A DNA stretch of 64,000 nt from Desulfoscipio geothermicus DSM 3669 (GTDB lineage Bacteria > Bacillota > Desulfotomaculia > Desulfotomaculales > Desulfallaceae). Shown in pieces: positions 9,838 to 20,026 of this stretch. The stretch covers positions 1 to 64,000 of the forward strand of contig NZ_FOYM01000011.1 in NCBI RefSeq assembly GCF_900115975.1, written 5' to 3'. Every line of letters begins with the position of its first letter. Position 1 is the stretch's first letter. The position numbers and the translations under genes are program-made. A model generated the notes under the pieces. The model was not told the origin of the DNA. It searched no databases and saw nothing but the letters and a program-made list of their open reading frames with translations.

Positions 9838-11111
9838 TGACCCAATTAATAGACGGTCTCAAAGGAGCGTTCAAGGTCAGTGAATTGCGCAGTAAACTGT
9901 TGTTTACACTGGCCATGATCTTCATTTTCCGGGTGGGGGCACACGTACCGGTGCCCGGAGTTAACGTTGACGCTTTCAAGGAACTTATCGGCGCAGGCAT
10001 GTTGTTCGGCTTTTTCGATGTGATTTCCGGCGGGGCCTTCAAAAGTTTTTCGGTTTTTGCCATGAGCATCGTGCCTTACATCAACGCCTCCATTATCATG
10101 CAGCTGTTGACGGTGGTCATACCGCACCTGGAAAGACTGGCGAAGGAAGGGGAAGAAGGACGCAAGAAAATCACCCAGTACACCCGTTACTTTACGGTTA
10201 TTCTGGCGCTGCTGCAGGCTGTCGGCATGAGCGTAATGATGGGCCGGTACGGTGTATTGCACACCCCCGGATTTTTAAGCTACGTGGTAATTGCCTTTAC
10301 CTTGACCGCCGGTACCACCCTGCTGATGTGGATAGGCGAGCAAATTACCGAGCGGGGCATCGGCAACGGTATATCGCTGCTGATATTTGCCGGTATTGTG
10401 AGCCGGCTGCCGGCGGGATTGCAGAACCTGTACCTGCAGTTGGAAGCCGGGACCATCAATATCCTTAGCATAGTGATACTGGCCGTTATCGGCGCCCTGG
10501 TGATCGCCGCGGTGGTGGCGGTCCAGGAAGGGCAGCGGCGCATTCCGGTTCAGTACGCCAAGCGGGTGGTGGGTCGCCGGGTGTACGGCGGGCAAACTAC
10601 CCACCTGCCGCTGAAAGTGAACCAGGCCGGCGTCATACCTGTCATTTTTGCGTCTTCGCTGTTAATGTTTCCGGAGCAAATTGCCCGCTGGTTCCAGGGC
10701 TCAGCCGTCGCTGATTTTTACGTCAAGTATTTCGGCTGGAGTTCGGCGGCCCATACGGTGATGTACGCTCTGCTGATTATCGGTTTTACTTATTTCTACA
10801 CAGCCGTAATTATGAACCCGGTGGATATGGCGGACAATATCAAAAAATACGGTGGATTTATTCCGGGTATCAGGCCGGGCCGGCCGACAGCGGAATATAT
10901 TGCCCGGGTAATGAACAAAATTACCCTGGCCGGGGCGGTGTTTCTGGCGCTGATTGCCATATTGCCCAACTTTGTTCTGCTGGCCACCCGTATTCCCAAT
11001 ATTTATTTCGGCGGTACGGCGCTATTGATCGTAGTGGGTGTGGCTCTGGATACCATGAAGCAAATTGAATCCCACCTGTTGATGCGGAGCTATCAGGGCT
11101 TCATTAAGTAA
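9837..11111 (+). CDS. secY: Protein translocase subunit SecY
   Basis: 424 residues with about ten membrane segments, the normal SecY size. SecY is the protein-conducting channel of the Sec translocase in the cytoplasmic membrane. Family marks include PYINASIIMQLL, GNGISLLIFAGI, and the cytoplasmic loop ending RRVYGGQTTHLPLKVN. I prefer ATG 9837, which overlaps the rplO stop by one base, over TTG 9834. The gene usually following it, adk, is missing here. Confidence 0.96.
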   Translation: MTQLIDGLKGAFKVSELRSKLLFTLAMIFIFRVGAHVPVPGVNVDAFKELIGAGMLFGFFDVISGGAFKSFSVFAMSIVPYINASIIMQLLTVVIPHLERLAKEGEEGRKKITQYTRYFTVILALLQAVGMSVMMGRYGVLHTPGFLSYVVIAFTLTAGTTLLMWIGEQITERGIGNGISLLIFAGIVSRLPAGLQNLYLQLEAGTINILSIVILAVIGALVIAAVVAVQEGQRRIPVQYAKRVVGRRVYGGQTTHLPLKVNQAGVIPVIFASSLLMFPEQIARWFQGSAVADFYVKYFGWSSAAHTVMYALLIIGFTYFYTAVIMNPVDMADNIKKYGGFIPGIRPGRPTAEYIARVMNKITLAGAVFLALIAILPNFVLLATRIPNIYFGGTALLIVVGVALDTMKQIESHLLMRSYQGFIK

Positions 11112-11126
11112 CCGGGGTGTTTGCTG

Positions 11127-11873
11127 ATGATTATCTGCAAGTCTGAACACGAATTGGGCTATATGCGTGAGGCCGGAAAAATTGTGGCCGGTGCGCTGGC
11201 CGAAATTGCCCGGATGATACGTCCCGGTGTTACCACCGCGGAGTTGGACCTGGTTGCCGAGGAATATATCGTATCCAGGGGGGCGCGGCCGGCTTTCAAA
11301 GGACTTTACGGTTTTCCGGCTACCATATGCGCTTCGGTAAATGAGCAGGTGGTGCACGGTATCCCCGGTTTAAGAAAATTGGAAAATGGAGATATTATTA
11401 GTATTGACGTTGGAGCGGAAATAAATGGATATTTCGGGGATAGCGCCCAGACCTTTCCCGTGGGCGATATCACGCCGGGGCTGCAAAAATTGCTGGATGT
11501 GACCAGGGAATCCCTGTACAGGGGGATCGCCATGGCCCGGGAAGGCAACCGGCTTTCCGATATATCACATGCGGTACAAACCTACGTGGAACAGCATGGC
11601 TTTTCTGTGGTCAGAGATTATGTGGGACACGGCATCGGCAATAAGATGCACGAGGAACCGCAGGTACCTAATTTCGGCAGGCCCGGTCGGGGGCCACGGC
11701 TTAAAGCAGGTATGACATTAGCAATAGAACCGATGGTAAACATGGGCACTTATTATGTGCAAACTCTTCCGGATAACTGGACGGTGGTTACAAGGGACGC
11801 CAAGCCTTCGGCGCACTTTGAACATACCATAGTGATTACTGACGGTGAACCCCGGATATTGACCACGCTGTAG
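11127..11873 (+). CDS. map: Methionine aminopeptidase, type I
   Basis: 248 residues. The enzyme removes the initiator methionine from new proteins. The dinuclear metal ligands of the pita-bread fold are visible in order: [17 protein letters not shown] (two Asp), [12 protein letters not shown] (His), IEPMV (Glu) and AHFEHT (Glu). It starts only 15 bases after secY, with GGGGTG before the ATG. adk is normally between these two genes. Confidence 0.96.
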   Translation: MIICKSEHELGYMREAGKIVAGALAEIARMIRPGVTTAELDLVAEEYIVSRGARPAFKGLYGFPATICASVNEQVVHGIPGLRKLENGDIISIDVGAEINGYFGDSAQTFPVGDITPGLQKLLDVTRESLYRGIAMAREGNRLSDISHAVQTYVEQHGFSVVRDYVGHGIGNKMHEEPQVPNFGRPGRGPRLKAGMTLAIEPMVNMGTYYVQTLPDNWTVVTRDAKPSAHFEHTIVITDGEPRILTTL

Positions 11874-11988
11874 CATGTTTCGGCACTGGCTGTTGGTGGT
11901 CGGGACAGCAAACAACATAACTCAATGCCTTTAAAAGCTCAGTTCGTATATGCTGGATAGAGCCTGAACCGGTTGATCGGGAGGGTGA

Positions 11989-12276
11989 ATGGCGATGGAA
12001 GGAAAAGCGGTCCCGGGGCAACTGGTGGAATCCAGGTCCGGGCGAGACAGCGGCAGGGTTTATCTGGTGGTGGAAGTCCTGGGAGAAGGATATGTCAAGG
12101 TTGCCGACGGAATGGTCAGGCGCCTGGAGAACCCGAAAAAGAAGAACTTGAAACACCTGGTCCTTCATCACCGGGTGGCTGAAGAAATTGCCGAAAAGCT
12201 GCAGGCGGACGAACGCATAAACAACCCTGAAATTCGCCGGGCTATTGAGCGACTGGTTGGAAACCCGGAAGAGTAA
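11989..12276 (+). CDS. KOW-domain RNA-binding protein (YbzG-like position)
   Basis: 95 residues; the N-terminal half (GQLVESRSGRDSGRVYLVVE, GEGYVKVADGMVRRLENPKKK) has the KOW pattern found in ribosomal proteins such as L14e and in small RNA-binding proteins. The C-terminal half is charged and helical. Its place between map and infA matches the KOW-like gene at the same spot in Bacillus and Clostridia. A role in ribosome function is inferred from context. GGGAGGGTGA precedes the ATG. Confidence 0.85.
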   Translation: MAMEGKAVPGQLVESRSGRDSGRVYLVVEVLGEGYVKVADGMVRRLENPKKKNLKHLVLHHRVAEEIAEKLQADERINNPEIRRAIERLVGNPEE

Positions 12277-12306
12277 CCATTGTAAAAGGAGGTTGGTTTT
12301 TATCTA

Positions 12307-12525
12307 ATGTCAGGTAAAGATGTTATAGAAATGGAAGGTACCGTGATTGAGCCGTTGCCCAATGCCATGTTTCGCGTGGAATTAAAAAACGGGCACAAAG
12401 TACTGGCCCATGTAAGCGGTAAAATAAGGATGAATTTTATCCGTATTCTGGCCGGAGACCGGGTGATGGTGGAGTTATCTCCTTACGATTTAACCCGGGG
12501 CAGAATTGTCTATCGTTATAAATAA
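12307..12525 (+). CDS. infA: Translation initiation factor IF-1
   Basis: 72 residues, the standard IF-1 length, forming one S1-type OB fold: [38 protein letters not shown]-like segment, and the ending [14 protein letters not shown]-1 binds the 30S A site during initiation. AAAGGAGG lies 13-20 bases upstream of the ATG, slightly far. Confidence 0.97.
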   Translation: MSGKDVIEMEGTVIEPLPNAMFRVELKNGHKVLAHVSGKIRMNFIRILAGDRVMVELSPYDLTRGRIVYRYK

Positions 12526-12552
12526 ACAGGCAAGTTAATGCGGAAAATGTAA

Positions 12553-12735
<183 letters not shown>

Positions 12736-12755
12736 GCTGGAGGTGTTTAAAAGGA

Positions 12756-13127
12756 ATGGCACGTATCGCGGGTGTGGACCTGCCGCGTGATAAAAGAGCG
12801 GAAATCGGTCTTACCTATATTTACGGCATCGGGAAATCTACTTCGCAAAAGATATTGCAGCAGACCGGAGTAAATCCCGACACTCGGATCAGGGACCTGA
12901 CCGAGGAGGAAGTCAACAAGTTAAGGGATGTTATTGAAAAGAACTACCGCGTCGAAGGCGATCTTCGCCGGGAAATCGCCATGAATATCAAGCGGCTCAT
13001 AGAAATAGGCAGCTACCGGGGAGTGCGTCACCGTCGCGGCCTGCCGGTACGCGGGCAGAATACCAAGAATAACGCCAGGACCCGCAAGGGACCGAAGCGG
13101 ACTGTCGGCGCGCGCAGGAAGAAGTAA
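12756..13127 (+). CDS. rpsM: 30S ribosomal protein S13
   Basis: 123 residues beginning [21 protein letters not shown], with the helix-two-turn-helix [14 protein letters not shown] and the C-terminal tail [16 protein letters not shown] that contacts P-site tRNA. S13 forms bridges to the 50S subunit with S19. GGAGGTG lies upstream. Confidence 0.97.
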   Translation: MARIAGVDLPRDKRAEIGLTYIYGIGKSTSQKILQQTGVNPDTRIRDLTEEEVNKLRDVIEKNYRVEGDLRREIAMNIKRLIEIGSYRGVRHRRGLPVRGQNTKNNARTRKGPKRTVGARRKK

Positions 13128-13140
13128 AGGGGGGAAATGA

Positions 13141-13530
13141 ATGGCTCGCAGAGTTACCAGAACCAGAAAGCGGGAGCGCAAGAATGTCGAGCAAGGTGTG
13201 GCACATATCAAGTCCACTTTTAATAATACCCTGGTCACCATTACGGATATGAAGGGAAATACCATTTCCTGGGCCAGCGCCGGCGGTGTGGGTTTTAAGG
13301 GATCCCGAAAAAGCACCCCCTTTGCCGCCCAGATGGCTGCGGAGAAGGCTGCCCGGGAAGCCATGGAACATGGTATGAAAGAAGTGGAAGTAACGGTTAA
13401 GGGGCCCGGCGCCGGTAGGGAAGCGGCTATTCGGTCTTTGCAGGCTGCCGGCCTGGAAGTGAGCGTGATTAAAGACGTTACACCGATTCCCCATAACGGA
13501 TGCCGGCCACCCAAGCGCCGCAGAGTATAA
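13141..13530 (+). CDS. rpsK: 30S ribosomal protein S11
   Basis: 129 residues with [18 protein letters not shown] and the C-terminal [15 protein letters not shown] that is nearly invariant in S11. S11 lies on the 30S platform near the mRNA exit. AAGGGGGGAAATGA precedes the ATG. Confidence 0.97.
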   Translation: MARRVTRTRKRERKNVEQGVAHIKSTFNNTLVTITDMKGNTISWASAGGVGFKGSRKSTPFAAQMAAEKAAREAMEHGMKEVEVTVKGPGAGREAAIRSLQAAGLEVSVIKDVTPIPHNGCRPPKRRRV

Positions 13531-13550
13531 GGAGGTGTAATCACTAGACT

Positions 13551-14177
13551 ATGGCTAGGTATACAGGTGCACAGTGCAAACTGTGTCGGCGGGAAGGACA
13601 GAAGCTGTTTTTGAAAGGGGATCGCTGCTATACCGGTAAATGCGGTATTGATCGCCGCAGTTATGCTCCCGGTCAGCACGGCAAAGGCCGGAAAAAAGTC
13701 TCGGAGTACGGTCTGCAATTAAGGGAAAAACAAAAAGCCCGTAGATTTTACGGGGTTCTGGAAAAACAATTCAGGAATTACTATGACAAGGCTGCCAGGC
13801 AGCCCGGGGTTACCGGCGAAAATCTGTTACGCTTGCTGGAACGTCGTTTGGATAACGTGGTTTACCGCCTGGGCTTGGGCGCATCCCGTGCGGAGGCCCG
13901 CCAGTTGGTGCGTCACGGGCATTTTAAGGTAAACGGCAGAAAGACCAATATTCCCTCCTTCCTGGTGCGGGTGGGAGATGAAATTACCGTTAAGGATAGA
14001 AGCAAGGAATCGCCGCGGGTAAAGGAATTACTGGAACGTGCCGCTGACAACACTCCCCCGGCATGGTTGGAATACGACGCCAATCAGGCTGTCGGCCGGG
14101 TGGTAGCGCTTCCCTCCCGGGAACAGATAGACGCCCCAGTTCAGGAAACACTTATTGTGGAGCTTTACTCCAAGTAA
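13551..14177 (+). CDS. rpsD: 30S ribosomal protein S4, cysteine-containing form
   Basis: 208 residues. The N-terminal segment has the zinc-site cysteines (CKLCRREG at 9-16, then CYTGKC), and the S4 RNA-binding domain follows around residues 95-155 ([20 protein letters not shown]). S4 is a primary 16S rRNA binder. GGAGGTG precedes the ATG. It is placed in the alpha operon before rpoA, as in many Clostridia. Confidence 0.97.
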   Translation: MARYTGAQCKLCRREGQKLFLKGDRCYTGKCGIDRRSYAPGQHGKGRKKVSEYGLQLREKQKARRFYGVLEKQFRNYYDKAARQPGVTGENLLRLLERRLDNVVYRLGLGASRAEARQLVRHGHFKVNGRKTNIPSFLVRVGDEITVKDRSKESPRVKELLERAADNTPPAWLEYDANQAVGRVVALPSREQIDAPVQETLIVELYSK

Positions 14178-14235
14178 GGTAGGCGCATTTGGGGGGTAAT
14201 CCCATTCCGTCCTAAGGAGGGGTTAAGTCTAAAGT

Positions 14236-15183
14236 ATGTTGGAAATCGAGAAGCCAAAAATTGAATGCGTTGAAATGGATGAGGACAACAATTACGGCAA
14301 ATTTGTGGTGGAACCTCTGGAAAGGGGTTACGGTATCACACTGGGCAATTCGCTGCGGCGTATTTTGCTGTCTTCCCTGCCGGGCGCGGCGGTCACTTCC
14401 GTAAAAATTGAAGGGGTTTTGCACGAATTTTCCACTATTCCCGGTGTAAAAGAAGATGTGACCGATATTATTTTGAACCTCAAAGGCCTTAGCTTGAAGA
14501 TGTATACCGATGAGGAAAGAATCTTACGCATCGAGGCCCGGGAAGAGGGTGCTGTAACAGCAGGCGACATTAAAACCGACGCTGACGTGGAAATACTGAA
14601 CCCGGAAATGCATATCGCCACTCTGGCCGAAGGATCCAGCTTGGTGATGGAAATGACCGTATCCCGGGGGCGCGGGTACGTACCGGCCGAGCGCAATAAA
14701 AAGGGAGACCACGTCATAGGGGTTATCCCGGTTGATTCCATATTTACGCCGGTGCGAAAAGTGAACTATAACGTGGATAACACCAGGGTGGGGCAACGTA
14801 CCGACTACGACAAGCTGACGCTTGAAGTATGGGCGGACGGCAGCATCAAGCCGGATGAGGCCATCAGTCTCAGCGCCAAAATATTAAGTGAGCATTTACG
14901 CCTGTTCATCGGCCTGACCGAGTCGACCGACGACGTTGAGATAATGGTCGAGAAGGAAGAAGAACAAAAGGATAAGATCCTGGAAATGCCCATTGAGGAA
15001 CTGGATTTAAGCGTGCGTTCATATAACTGTCTGAAACGCGCCGGAATCAATACCGTGGAGGAATTGACCCAGCGTAATGAAGAAGACATGATGAAGGTGC
15101 GCAACCTCGGTAAAAAGTCCCTGGAAGAGGTTTTGAACAAAATGGCCGAACTTGGTTTATCACTGCGCAAGGATGATGATTAA
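14236..15183 (+). CDS. rpoA: RNA polymerase alpha subunit
   Basis: 315 residues, the normal length. The N-terminal dimerisation domain has [23 protein letters not shown] charged linker (EKEEEQKDK) leads to the C-terminal domain with [19 protein letters not shown] and [12 protein letters not shown], which contacts UP elements and activators. AAGGAGGG precedes the start. rplQ follows after 12 bases. Confidence 0.98.
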   Translation: MLEIEKPKIECVEMDEDNNYGKFVVEPLERGYGITLGNSLRRILLSSLPGAAVTSVKIEGVLHEFSTIPGVKEDVTDIILNLKGLSLKMYTDEERILRIEAREEGAVTAGDIKTDADVEILNPEMHIATLAEGSSLVMEMTVSRGRGYVPAERNKKGDHVIGVIPVDSIFTPVRKVNYNVDNTRVGQRTDYDKLTLEVWADGSIKPDEAISLSAKILSEHLRLFIGLTESTDDVEIMVEKEEEQKDKILEMPIEELDLSVRSYNCLKRAGINTVEELTQRNEEDMMKVRNLGKKSLEEVLNKMAELGLSLRKDDD

Positions 15184-15195
15184 GGAGGGATAAAG

Positions 15196-15534
15196 GTGGC
15201 TTACGCAAAGTTGGGTCGTAACACCGGCCACAGGAAGGCCATGTTGCGCAACCTGGTGACCTCTCTTTTCCGCGATGAACGTATTACCACCACCGAGGCC
15301 CGAGCCAAAGAAGTGAAGAGGATAGCCGAAAAAATGGTCACCCTGGCCAAGCGGGGGGACTTGAGCGCCCGCCGGCAGGCGCTGGAGTATATATATGAGG
15401 AAAAAGTGGTGCGTAAACTGTTTGATACTTACGGGCCCAAATATGCCGACCGCCAGGGCGGGTATACCCGCATCGTTAAACTGGGCAACCGGCGTGGCGA
15501 CGCCGCCCAGCTGGCTATGCTGGAACTGGTTTAA
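15196..15534 (+). CDS. rplQ: 50S ribosomal protein L17
   Basis: 112 residues from a GTG start behind AAGGAGGG. It begins [20 protein letters not shown] and ends [25 protein letters not shown], the standard short bacterial L17. It lies near the tunnel exit and closes the alpha operon. Confidence 0.97.
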   Translation: MAYAKLGRNTGHRKAMLRNLVTSLFRDERITTTEARAKEVKRIAEKMVTLAKRGDLSARRQALEYIYEEKVVRKLFDTYGPKYADRQGGYTRIVKLGNRRGDAAQLAMLELV

Positions 15535-15554
15535 ATAACCATATTTGCTGACCG

Positions 15555-15577
15555 GGAAATCGCGTTATGCGGTTTCC
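15555..15577 (+). terminator. Weak hairpin after rplQ
   Basis: GGAAATCGC pairs with GCGGTTTCC across the 5-base loop GTTAT (one G-U pair), followed only by TCTT. It may attenuate rather than stop transcription into the ECF genes. Confidence 0.4.
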
Positions 15578-15601
15578 TCTTGGCATTTAAAGGGGTAGAG
15601 T

Positions 15602-16459
15602 GTGCCTATGCCTAAAAACAGGCCCCTGGTGGAATTAAAGGGCCTGTCTTACACTTATCCGGGCAGTGACCGCCCCGTGTTTAAAGATATACACGCGACC
15701 GTGTGCCGGGGTGAGTTTATTGCCGTGATCGGTCCCAACGGGTCCGGCAAATCCACCCTGGCACGGCTTATTTCCGGGCTGCTGCAGCCGTCCGGCGGCG
15801 AAATAATCATCGACGGGCTAAAGGCCGGGGATCCGACCGCCGGGGAAACCGTCAGGCAGCGGGTGGGGCTGGTGGTGCAGAACCCGGATAACCAGCTGGT
15901 GGCCGCCGTGGTGGAAGAAGACGTTGCTTTCGGGCCGGAGAACTTAAACCTGCCCCCGGTCCAAGTGCGCCGCCGGGTGGATGATGCCCTGGATGCCGTG
16001 GGCCTGCAACATTTGCGCCGGCGGCCGCCGCACCTGCTTTCCGGCGGGGAGAAACAGCGCCTGGCCATTGCGGGTCTTTTAGCTTTAAAACCGTCCTGCC
16101 TGGTGCTGGATGAGCCCACCTCCATGCTGGACCCCCTGGGCCGGCAGGGAGTGCTGCAAGTATTGCGCAGCCTGGCCGGTGCCGGCAAAGCAGTGGTGAT
16201 GGTTACCCACCATATGGATGAGGCTGCCCGGGCAGACAGGATCTGGGTGCTGGGCAACGGCGTTTTGGCGGCGGATGACAGCCCGGGGACGATCTTTGGC
16301 CGTGAGCACCGACTGCTGAGCAGCCTGGGGTTGGGTTTACCCGGTATGGCTGAGTTGGCCTGTTGCCTGGCGAACCGGGGCGTGGCACTGCCGCCTGATA
16401 TTGTATTCATTGAGGATTTGGTTGATTATCTATGCCGTGTATTAAAGCAGAAAAACTAA
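15602..16459 (+). CDS. ecfA1: Energy-coupling factor transporter ATPase EcfA1
   Basis: 285 residues. An ABC ATPase of the ECF vitamin/metal uptake system, with Walker A GPNGSGKST, signature LLSGGEKQRLAIAG, and Walker B LVLDEPTSMLD. It works with EcfA2 and EcfT encoded next, plus separate substrate-binding S components, none of which is in this window. AGGGGT at 15591-15596 favours GTG 15602 over ATG 15608. Its 3' end overlaps ecfA2 by 28 bases. Confidence 0.93.
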   Translation: MPMPKNRPLVELKGLSYTYPGSDRPVFKDIHATVCRGEFIAVIGPNGSGKSTLARLISGLLQPSGGEIIIDGLKAGDPTAGETVRQRVGLVVQNPDNQLVAAVVEEDVAFGPENLNLPPVQVRRRVDDALDAVGLQHLRRRPPHLLSGGEKQRLAIAGLLALKPSCLVLDEPTSMLDPLGRQGVLQVLRSLAGAGKAVVMVTHHMDEAARADRIWVLGNGVLAADDSPGTIFGREHRLLSSLGLGLPGMAELACCLANRGVALPPDIVFIEDLVDYLCRVLKQKN

Positions 16460-17313
16460 CTCATGTATATTTTCCGGGCACGCCGCTACAGGCGGAGGCT
16501 TTGGGGGGTATAGACCTGGAAATATCCCGGGGCGAATTCCTGGTGCTGGCCGGGGCCTCCGGCAGCGGTAAAACAACCCTGGTAATGCACTTTAACGGGT
16601 TGCTGCTGCCAACCACCGGCCGGGTGCGGGTGCTGGGCGGTGATGTAACCGACCGCAGTCACCGCAGCGAATTGTGGCGCCGGGTGGGCCTGGTTTTTCA
16701 GTACCCCGAGCGGCAAATTTTTAATTTAAAGGTATTTGACGACATTGCCTTTGGCGTGCGTAATCTGGGAATTGATGAACGGGCGGTGGCCCGGCGGGTG
16801 AACGAAGCGCTGGCCATGGTGGGGTTGCCGGAAAAATTGCAAAGAGCCGACCCCAAGACACTCAGCGGCGGAGCGTTGCGCCGGGTTGCCATTGCCGGGG
16901 TGCTGGCCATGCGGCCTGAAGTGTTGGTGTTGGATGAGCCCGGGGCGGGGCTGGATCCGGCAACCCGCAAATCAATCCTGCGCAAACTGAAAGATATTCA
17001 GGCGGAGTACGGGACCACTGTGATATTGATCACCCATCACCTGGAGGATGCGGCGTCTTATGCCGATCGGGTGGCGGTATTATGCCGGGGGCGGTTGATG
17101 GGCGTGGGGGATGCCGGGCAAATGCTGGGTGAAGCAGCGATGCTGCGCAAGGCCGGGCTGAAAGCCCCGTTTGCCGTGGAGTTGGCCGGCCGGCTGGCCG
17201 AGGCCGGCATACAATTGCCGGGGATACCCCTGACTCCGGAAGAAGCCGCCGGGATGTTGCAGGAACTGTTGCAAACTGTCCGCATCGAACCAGGAGGAGA
17301 TACCACGTGTTGA
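16432..17313 (+). CDS. ecfA2: Energy-coupling factor transporter ATPase EcfA2
   Basis: 293 residues; the second ATPase of the ECF module. Walker A is GASGSGKTT, the signature is TLSGGALRRVAIAG, and Walker B is LVLDEPGAGLD. The altered signature (SGGALRR instead of SGGQ) is common in EcfA2. The start overlaps ecfA1 and the end overlaps ecfT by 7 bases, so the three are one translation unit. Confidence 0.93.
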   Translation: MPCIKAEKLTHVYFPGTPLQAEALGGIDLEISRGEFLVLAGASGSGKTTLVMHFNGLLLPTTGRVRVLGGDVTDRSHRSELWRRVGLVFQYPERQIFNLKVFDDIAFGVRNLGIDERAVARRVNEALAMVGLPEKLQRADPKTLSGGALRRVAIAGVLAMRPEVLVLDEPGAGLDPATRKSILRKLKDIQAEYGTTVILITHHLEDAASYADRVAVLCRGRLMGVGDAGQMLGEAAMLRKAGLKAPFAVELAGRLAEAGIQLPGIPLTPEEAAGMLQELLQTVRIEPGGDTTC

Positions 17314-18119
17314 GCGGCATTACCGCGGGGCAATACTTACCGGGGCAGTCATTGATGCACCGTATGGACCCCCGGGCCAAGTTAACCTGCACGGTCCTGG
17401 CGCTGCCGGCGGCATTCCTGGCGGACAACCCTGCCGCCATGGGATTGCTGTCTGTCTGGACAGTGCTGGTGCTTGTCGTGTCGCGGATCAGGCCCGGGGT
17501 ATACTGGCGCAGTTTGCGGGCCCTGTGGTTGCTGCTGTTGGTTAGCTTTATCATTCAGGTGTTGTTTACGCCCGGTGAGCCGCTATTTAGTTACGGCTTT
17601 GTCAAGATTTCCGGAGAAGGTCTGGCGAACAGCGGTTGGCTCTTGTGGCGACTGGCCCTGCTGATGCTGGTGGCGGCGGCGCTTACCTTTACCACCACCC
17701 CCTTGCAATTGGCTTCCGCCCTGGAATGGTTGCTGGCGCCGCTGGCCAGGGTAAAAGTACCGGTGCGGGAACTGGCTATGGTGGTTAATTTGGCTCTGCG
17801 CCTGGTTCCCACCCTCTTTGACGAGGCCCGGTACCTGCTTATGGCGCAGCGGTCCCGGGGCGCCGATTTCACCCGCGGCAGCGTAAGGGAGCGGGCCCAA
17901 CGGCTGGTGCCGTTTATGGTCCCGCTGCTCATTAATATATTCAACCGGGCGGACGAACTGGCCCTGGCCATGGAGATCCGGGGCTATCGGGTGGGTACCG
18001 TACGTTCCCGGATGCATGAGTTGCGTTTCGGCGCTGCTGATTATGCTGCTGTATTGATAAACGTACTGATTTTGGGCTTTATTGTAGTGCAGCGATTGAC
18101 GGGGTGGAACCTTGCGTAA
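17307..18119 (+). CDS. ecfT: Energy-coupling factor transporter transmembrane protein EcfT
   Basis: 270 residues with several membrane segments. It begins [25 protein letters not shown], where the MDPRAK motif is typical of EcfT. Two arginine-glycine coupling motifs (QRSRGAD and EIRGYR) touch the ATPases. GTG start with CAGGAGGAG upstream. Its end overlaps truA by 8 bases. Confidence 0.93.
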   Translation: MLSGITAGQYLPGQSLMHRMDPRAKLTCTVLALPAAFLADNPAAMGLLSVWTVLVLVVSRIRPGVYWRSLRALWLLLLVSFIIQVLFTPGEPLFSYGFVKISGEGLANSGWLLWRLALLMLVAAALTFTTTPLQLASALEWLLAPLARVKVPVRELAMVVNLALRLVPTLFDEARYLLMAQRSRGADFTRGSVRERAQRLVPFMVPLLINIFNRADELALAMEIRGYRVGTVRSRMHELRFGAADYAAVLINVLILGFIVVQRLTGWNLA

Positions 18120-18855
18120 TGTCAAACTTACGGTGGCCTACGACGGCACCAATTACCACGGTTTTCAGGAGCAGCGGGGGACCGGGCTGGCCACCGTCCA
18201 GGAGGAGTTAGAAAACTGTCTTTGCAAACTGGCCGGTCGACGGGTGCAGGTGGTTGGGGCGGGGCGCACCGATTCCGGTGTACATGCCCGGGGTCAGGTA
18301 GTTAACTTTGACGCCGGGGAATGGCCCATCCCGGTGCAGCGCATTCCACTGGCTGCGAACGGGGTGCTGCCCGGTGATATTGTGGTGGTTGCGGCCGAGG
18401 AGGTGCCGGCCGATTTTCATGCCAGGTTTTCCGCCCGGGCCAAAACATACCGGTACAGCATTTGGAATGACCGGATTCCCTCGCCATTTCACCGCCTGTA
18501 CAGCACCTTTTGGCCCGTACCCCTGGATGTGGAGGCTATATCCGCAGCCTGCAGCTGTTTGATAGGCCGGCACGATTTCAAATGCTTTCAAGCGGCGGGC
18601 TCGCCGGTAATAAACACCGTGCGCACGTTGAACCGGGTCGAGGTGACGCGGGAAGGGCCACTGGTTATGTTTACTTTTAACGGGGACGGATTTTTGTATA
18701 ACATGGTACGGATCATGGTAGGTACCCTGGTCCAGGTGGGCCTGGGCAAAATCAAGCCGGAAACGGTTAAAATGATTTTGGAGTCCCGTGACAGGTTGCA
18801 GGCCGGTCCTACCATGCCGCCCCAGGGATTATGTTTGGAATATGTGGAATATTAA
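18112..18855 (+). CDS. truA: tRNA pseudouridine(38-40) synthase TruA
   Basis: 247 residues from a TTG start overlapping ecfT, with GGGGTGG as likely ribosome binding site. The catalytic aspartate is in [18 protein letters not shown] (about residue 52). It modifies the anticodon stem-loop of many tRNAs. The ecfT-truA-rplM order is conserved in Clostridia and Bacilli. Confidence 0.95.
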   Translation: MRNVKLTVAYDGTNYHGFQEQRGTGLATVQEELENCLCKLAGRRVQVVGAGRTDSGVHARGQVVNFDAGEWPIPVQRIPLAANGVLPGDIVVVAAEEVPADFHARFSARAKTYRYSIWNDRIPSPFHRLYSTFWPVPLDVEAISAACSCLIGRHDFKCFQAAGSPVINTVRTLNRVEVTREGPLVMFTFNGDGFLYNMVRIMVGTLVQVGLGKIKPETVKMILESRDRLQAGPTMPPQGLCLEYVEY

Positions 18856-18896
18856 TAATATGTAACAGTATTTGTTGTTGTATTAACGTAAATACC

Positions 18897-18925
18897 TTGA
18901 CACTGGTAATACTATGTATTAAAAT
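18897..18925 (+). promoter_or_regulatory. Strong sigma-A promoter before rplM
   Basis: TTGACA (18897-18902), a 17-base spacer and TAAAAT (18920-18925) make a near-consensus promoter. It lies just after truA and would give rplM-rpsI its own transcription start, producing a leader of about 75 bases. Confidence 0.8.
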
Positions 18926-18933
18926 TACTTTAT

Positions 18934-19000
18934 GTGTGACCTTATGGCAGCCGATGAGCCCCCGGTTTGCCCGAAGGTTGGCGTTTTTGACACGGGAGGT
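18934..19000 (+). ncRNA. Possible L13-type autoregulatory leader of rplM
   Basis: Between the promoter and the rplM ribosome binding site the RNA can fold with GCCGA pairing to TTGGC as an outer stem and CGG/CCG inside it. The position directly before rplM-rpsI fits the L13 leader described in Firmicutes, where r-protein binding is thought to reduce expression. I recognise this by position and fold only; a covariance-model search (Rfam L13_leader) was not possible. Confidence 0.45.
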
Positions 19001-19007
19001 AATAACA

Positions 19008-19439
19008 ATGAGGACGACATACATGGCTAAGCCCAATGAGGTACAGCGCAAGTGGTATATTATCGACGCGGAAGGAAAGGTGTTGGGCCGCCTGGCGGCG
19101 GAGGCAGCCAGGATATTACGCGGCAAGCACAAGCCCACCTTTACCCCGCACGTTAATACCGGAGATCATGTGATTATTATAAATGCCGATAAGGCCGTAC
19201 TGACAGGCAATAAACTGCGGCAAAAAATGTACTACCGGCATTCAGGTTACCCCGGCGGCTTAAAAGCTACCAGGTACGACAAGTTGATGCAGACCAAGCC
19301 TGAGCTGGCCGTTTATAAAGCCATCACCGGCATGCTGCCACACAACAGTCTGGGCAGGGATATGGCCAGAAAGTTAAGGGTATATCGTGGGAGCCAACAT
19401 CCCCACGAGGCACAAAAACCTGAAATTTGGGAAATGTAA
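19008..19439 (+). CDS. rplM: 50S ribosomal protein L13
   Basis: 143 residues, normal for L13. It begins [20 protein letters not shown] and has [18 protein letters not shown] and [22 protein letters not shown]13 is an early 50S assembly protein. ATG 19008 follows GGGAGG at correct spacing; the longer open frame upstream runs through the leader and promoter and is not coding. Confidence 0.97.
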   Translation: MRTTYMAKPNEVQRKWYIIDAEGKVLGRLAAEAARILRGKHKPTFTPHVNTGDHVIIINADKAVLTGNKLRQKMYYRHSGYPGGLKATRYDKLMQTKPELAVYKAITGMLPHNSLGRDMARKLRVYRGSQHPHEAQKPEIWEM

Positions 19440-19460
19440 CGGTCGGAAGGAGGAGCATGA

Positions 19461-19853
19461 GTGGCTCAAGTCCAGTTTTACGGTACCGGGCGCAGAAAAG
19501 ACGCGGTGGCCAAGGTGTTTTTACGCCCCGGTGAAGGGAAATTTACGGTAAATAACAGGAATGTTGACGAATATTTTGGCAGAAAGTCCCTGGAAATCGT
19601 TGCGCGCCAGCCTCTGGAATTGACTGGAACCAGCGGTCGTTTTGACGTATTGGTCAAGGTGCTGGGCGGCGGTGTGAGCGGTCAGGCCGGCGCTGTCAAG
19701 ATGGGTATTGCCCGCGCTCTGGTGGAAGCGGACCCCAATTTAAGGCCTGTCCTTAAAAAGGCGGGATTTTTAACCCGCGACCCGCGGATGAAAGAACGGC
19801 GCAAGTACGGTCTTAAAAAAGCCCGCCGCGCTCCGCAATACTCCAAGCGTTAA
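19461..19853 (+). CDS. rpsI: 30S ribosomal protein S9
   Basis: 130 residues, GTG start, with [19 protein letters not shown] and the basic tail [17 protein letters not shown] whose last residues touch P-site tRNA. GGAAGGAGGA lies upstream. rplM-rpsI is a universal pair. A clear terminator follows. Confidence 0.97.
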   Translation: MAQVQFYGTGRRKDAVAKVFLRPGEGKFTVNNRNVDEYFGRKSLEIVARQPLELTGTSGRFDVLVKVLGGGVSGQAGAVKMGIARALVEADPNLRPVLKKAGFLTRDPRMKERRKYGLKKARRAPQYSKR

Positions 19854-19876
19854 AGAAGAATATTTCAGTACAACCG

Positions 19877-19905
19877 GACCACCATTTACCTGGTGGTCTT
19901 TTATT
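19877..19905 (+). terminator. Rho-independent terminator of rplM-rpsI
   Basis: GACCACCA pairs perfectly with TGGTGGTC over a 6-base loop, followed by TTTTATT. It closes the ribosomal region. Confidence 0.9.
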
Positions 19906-20026
19906 ATTAATCTTGCCGTTACGTCATAAAAACATTAGTTTTTTTCATATCCATCCGCCCACCGGCATAATTTTCTTAAGGGGTTTTAGTGAATACCCCG
20001 CTTACATGCCGGGAGGGGTGGGCTAC

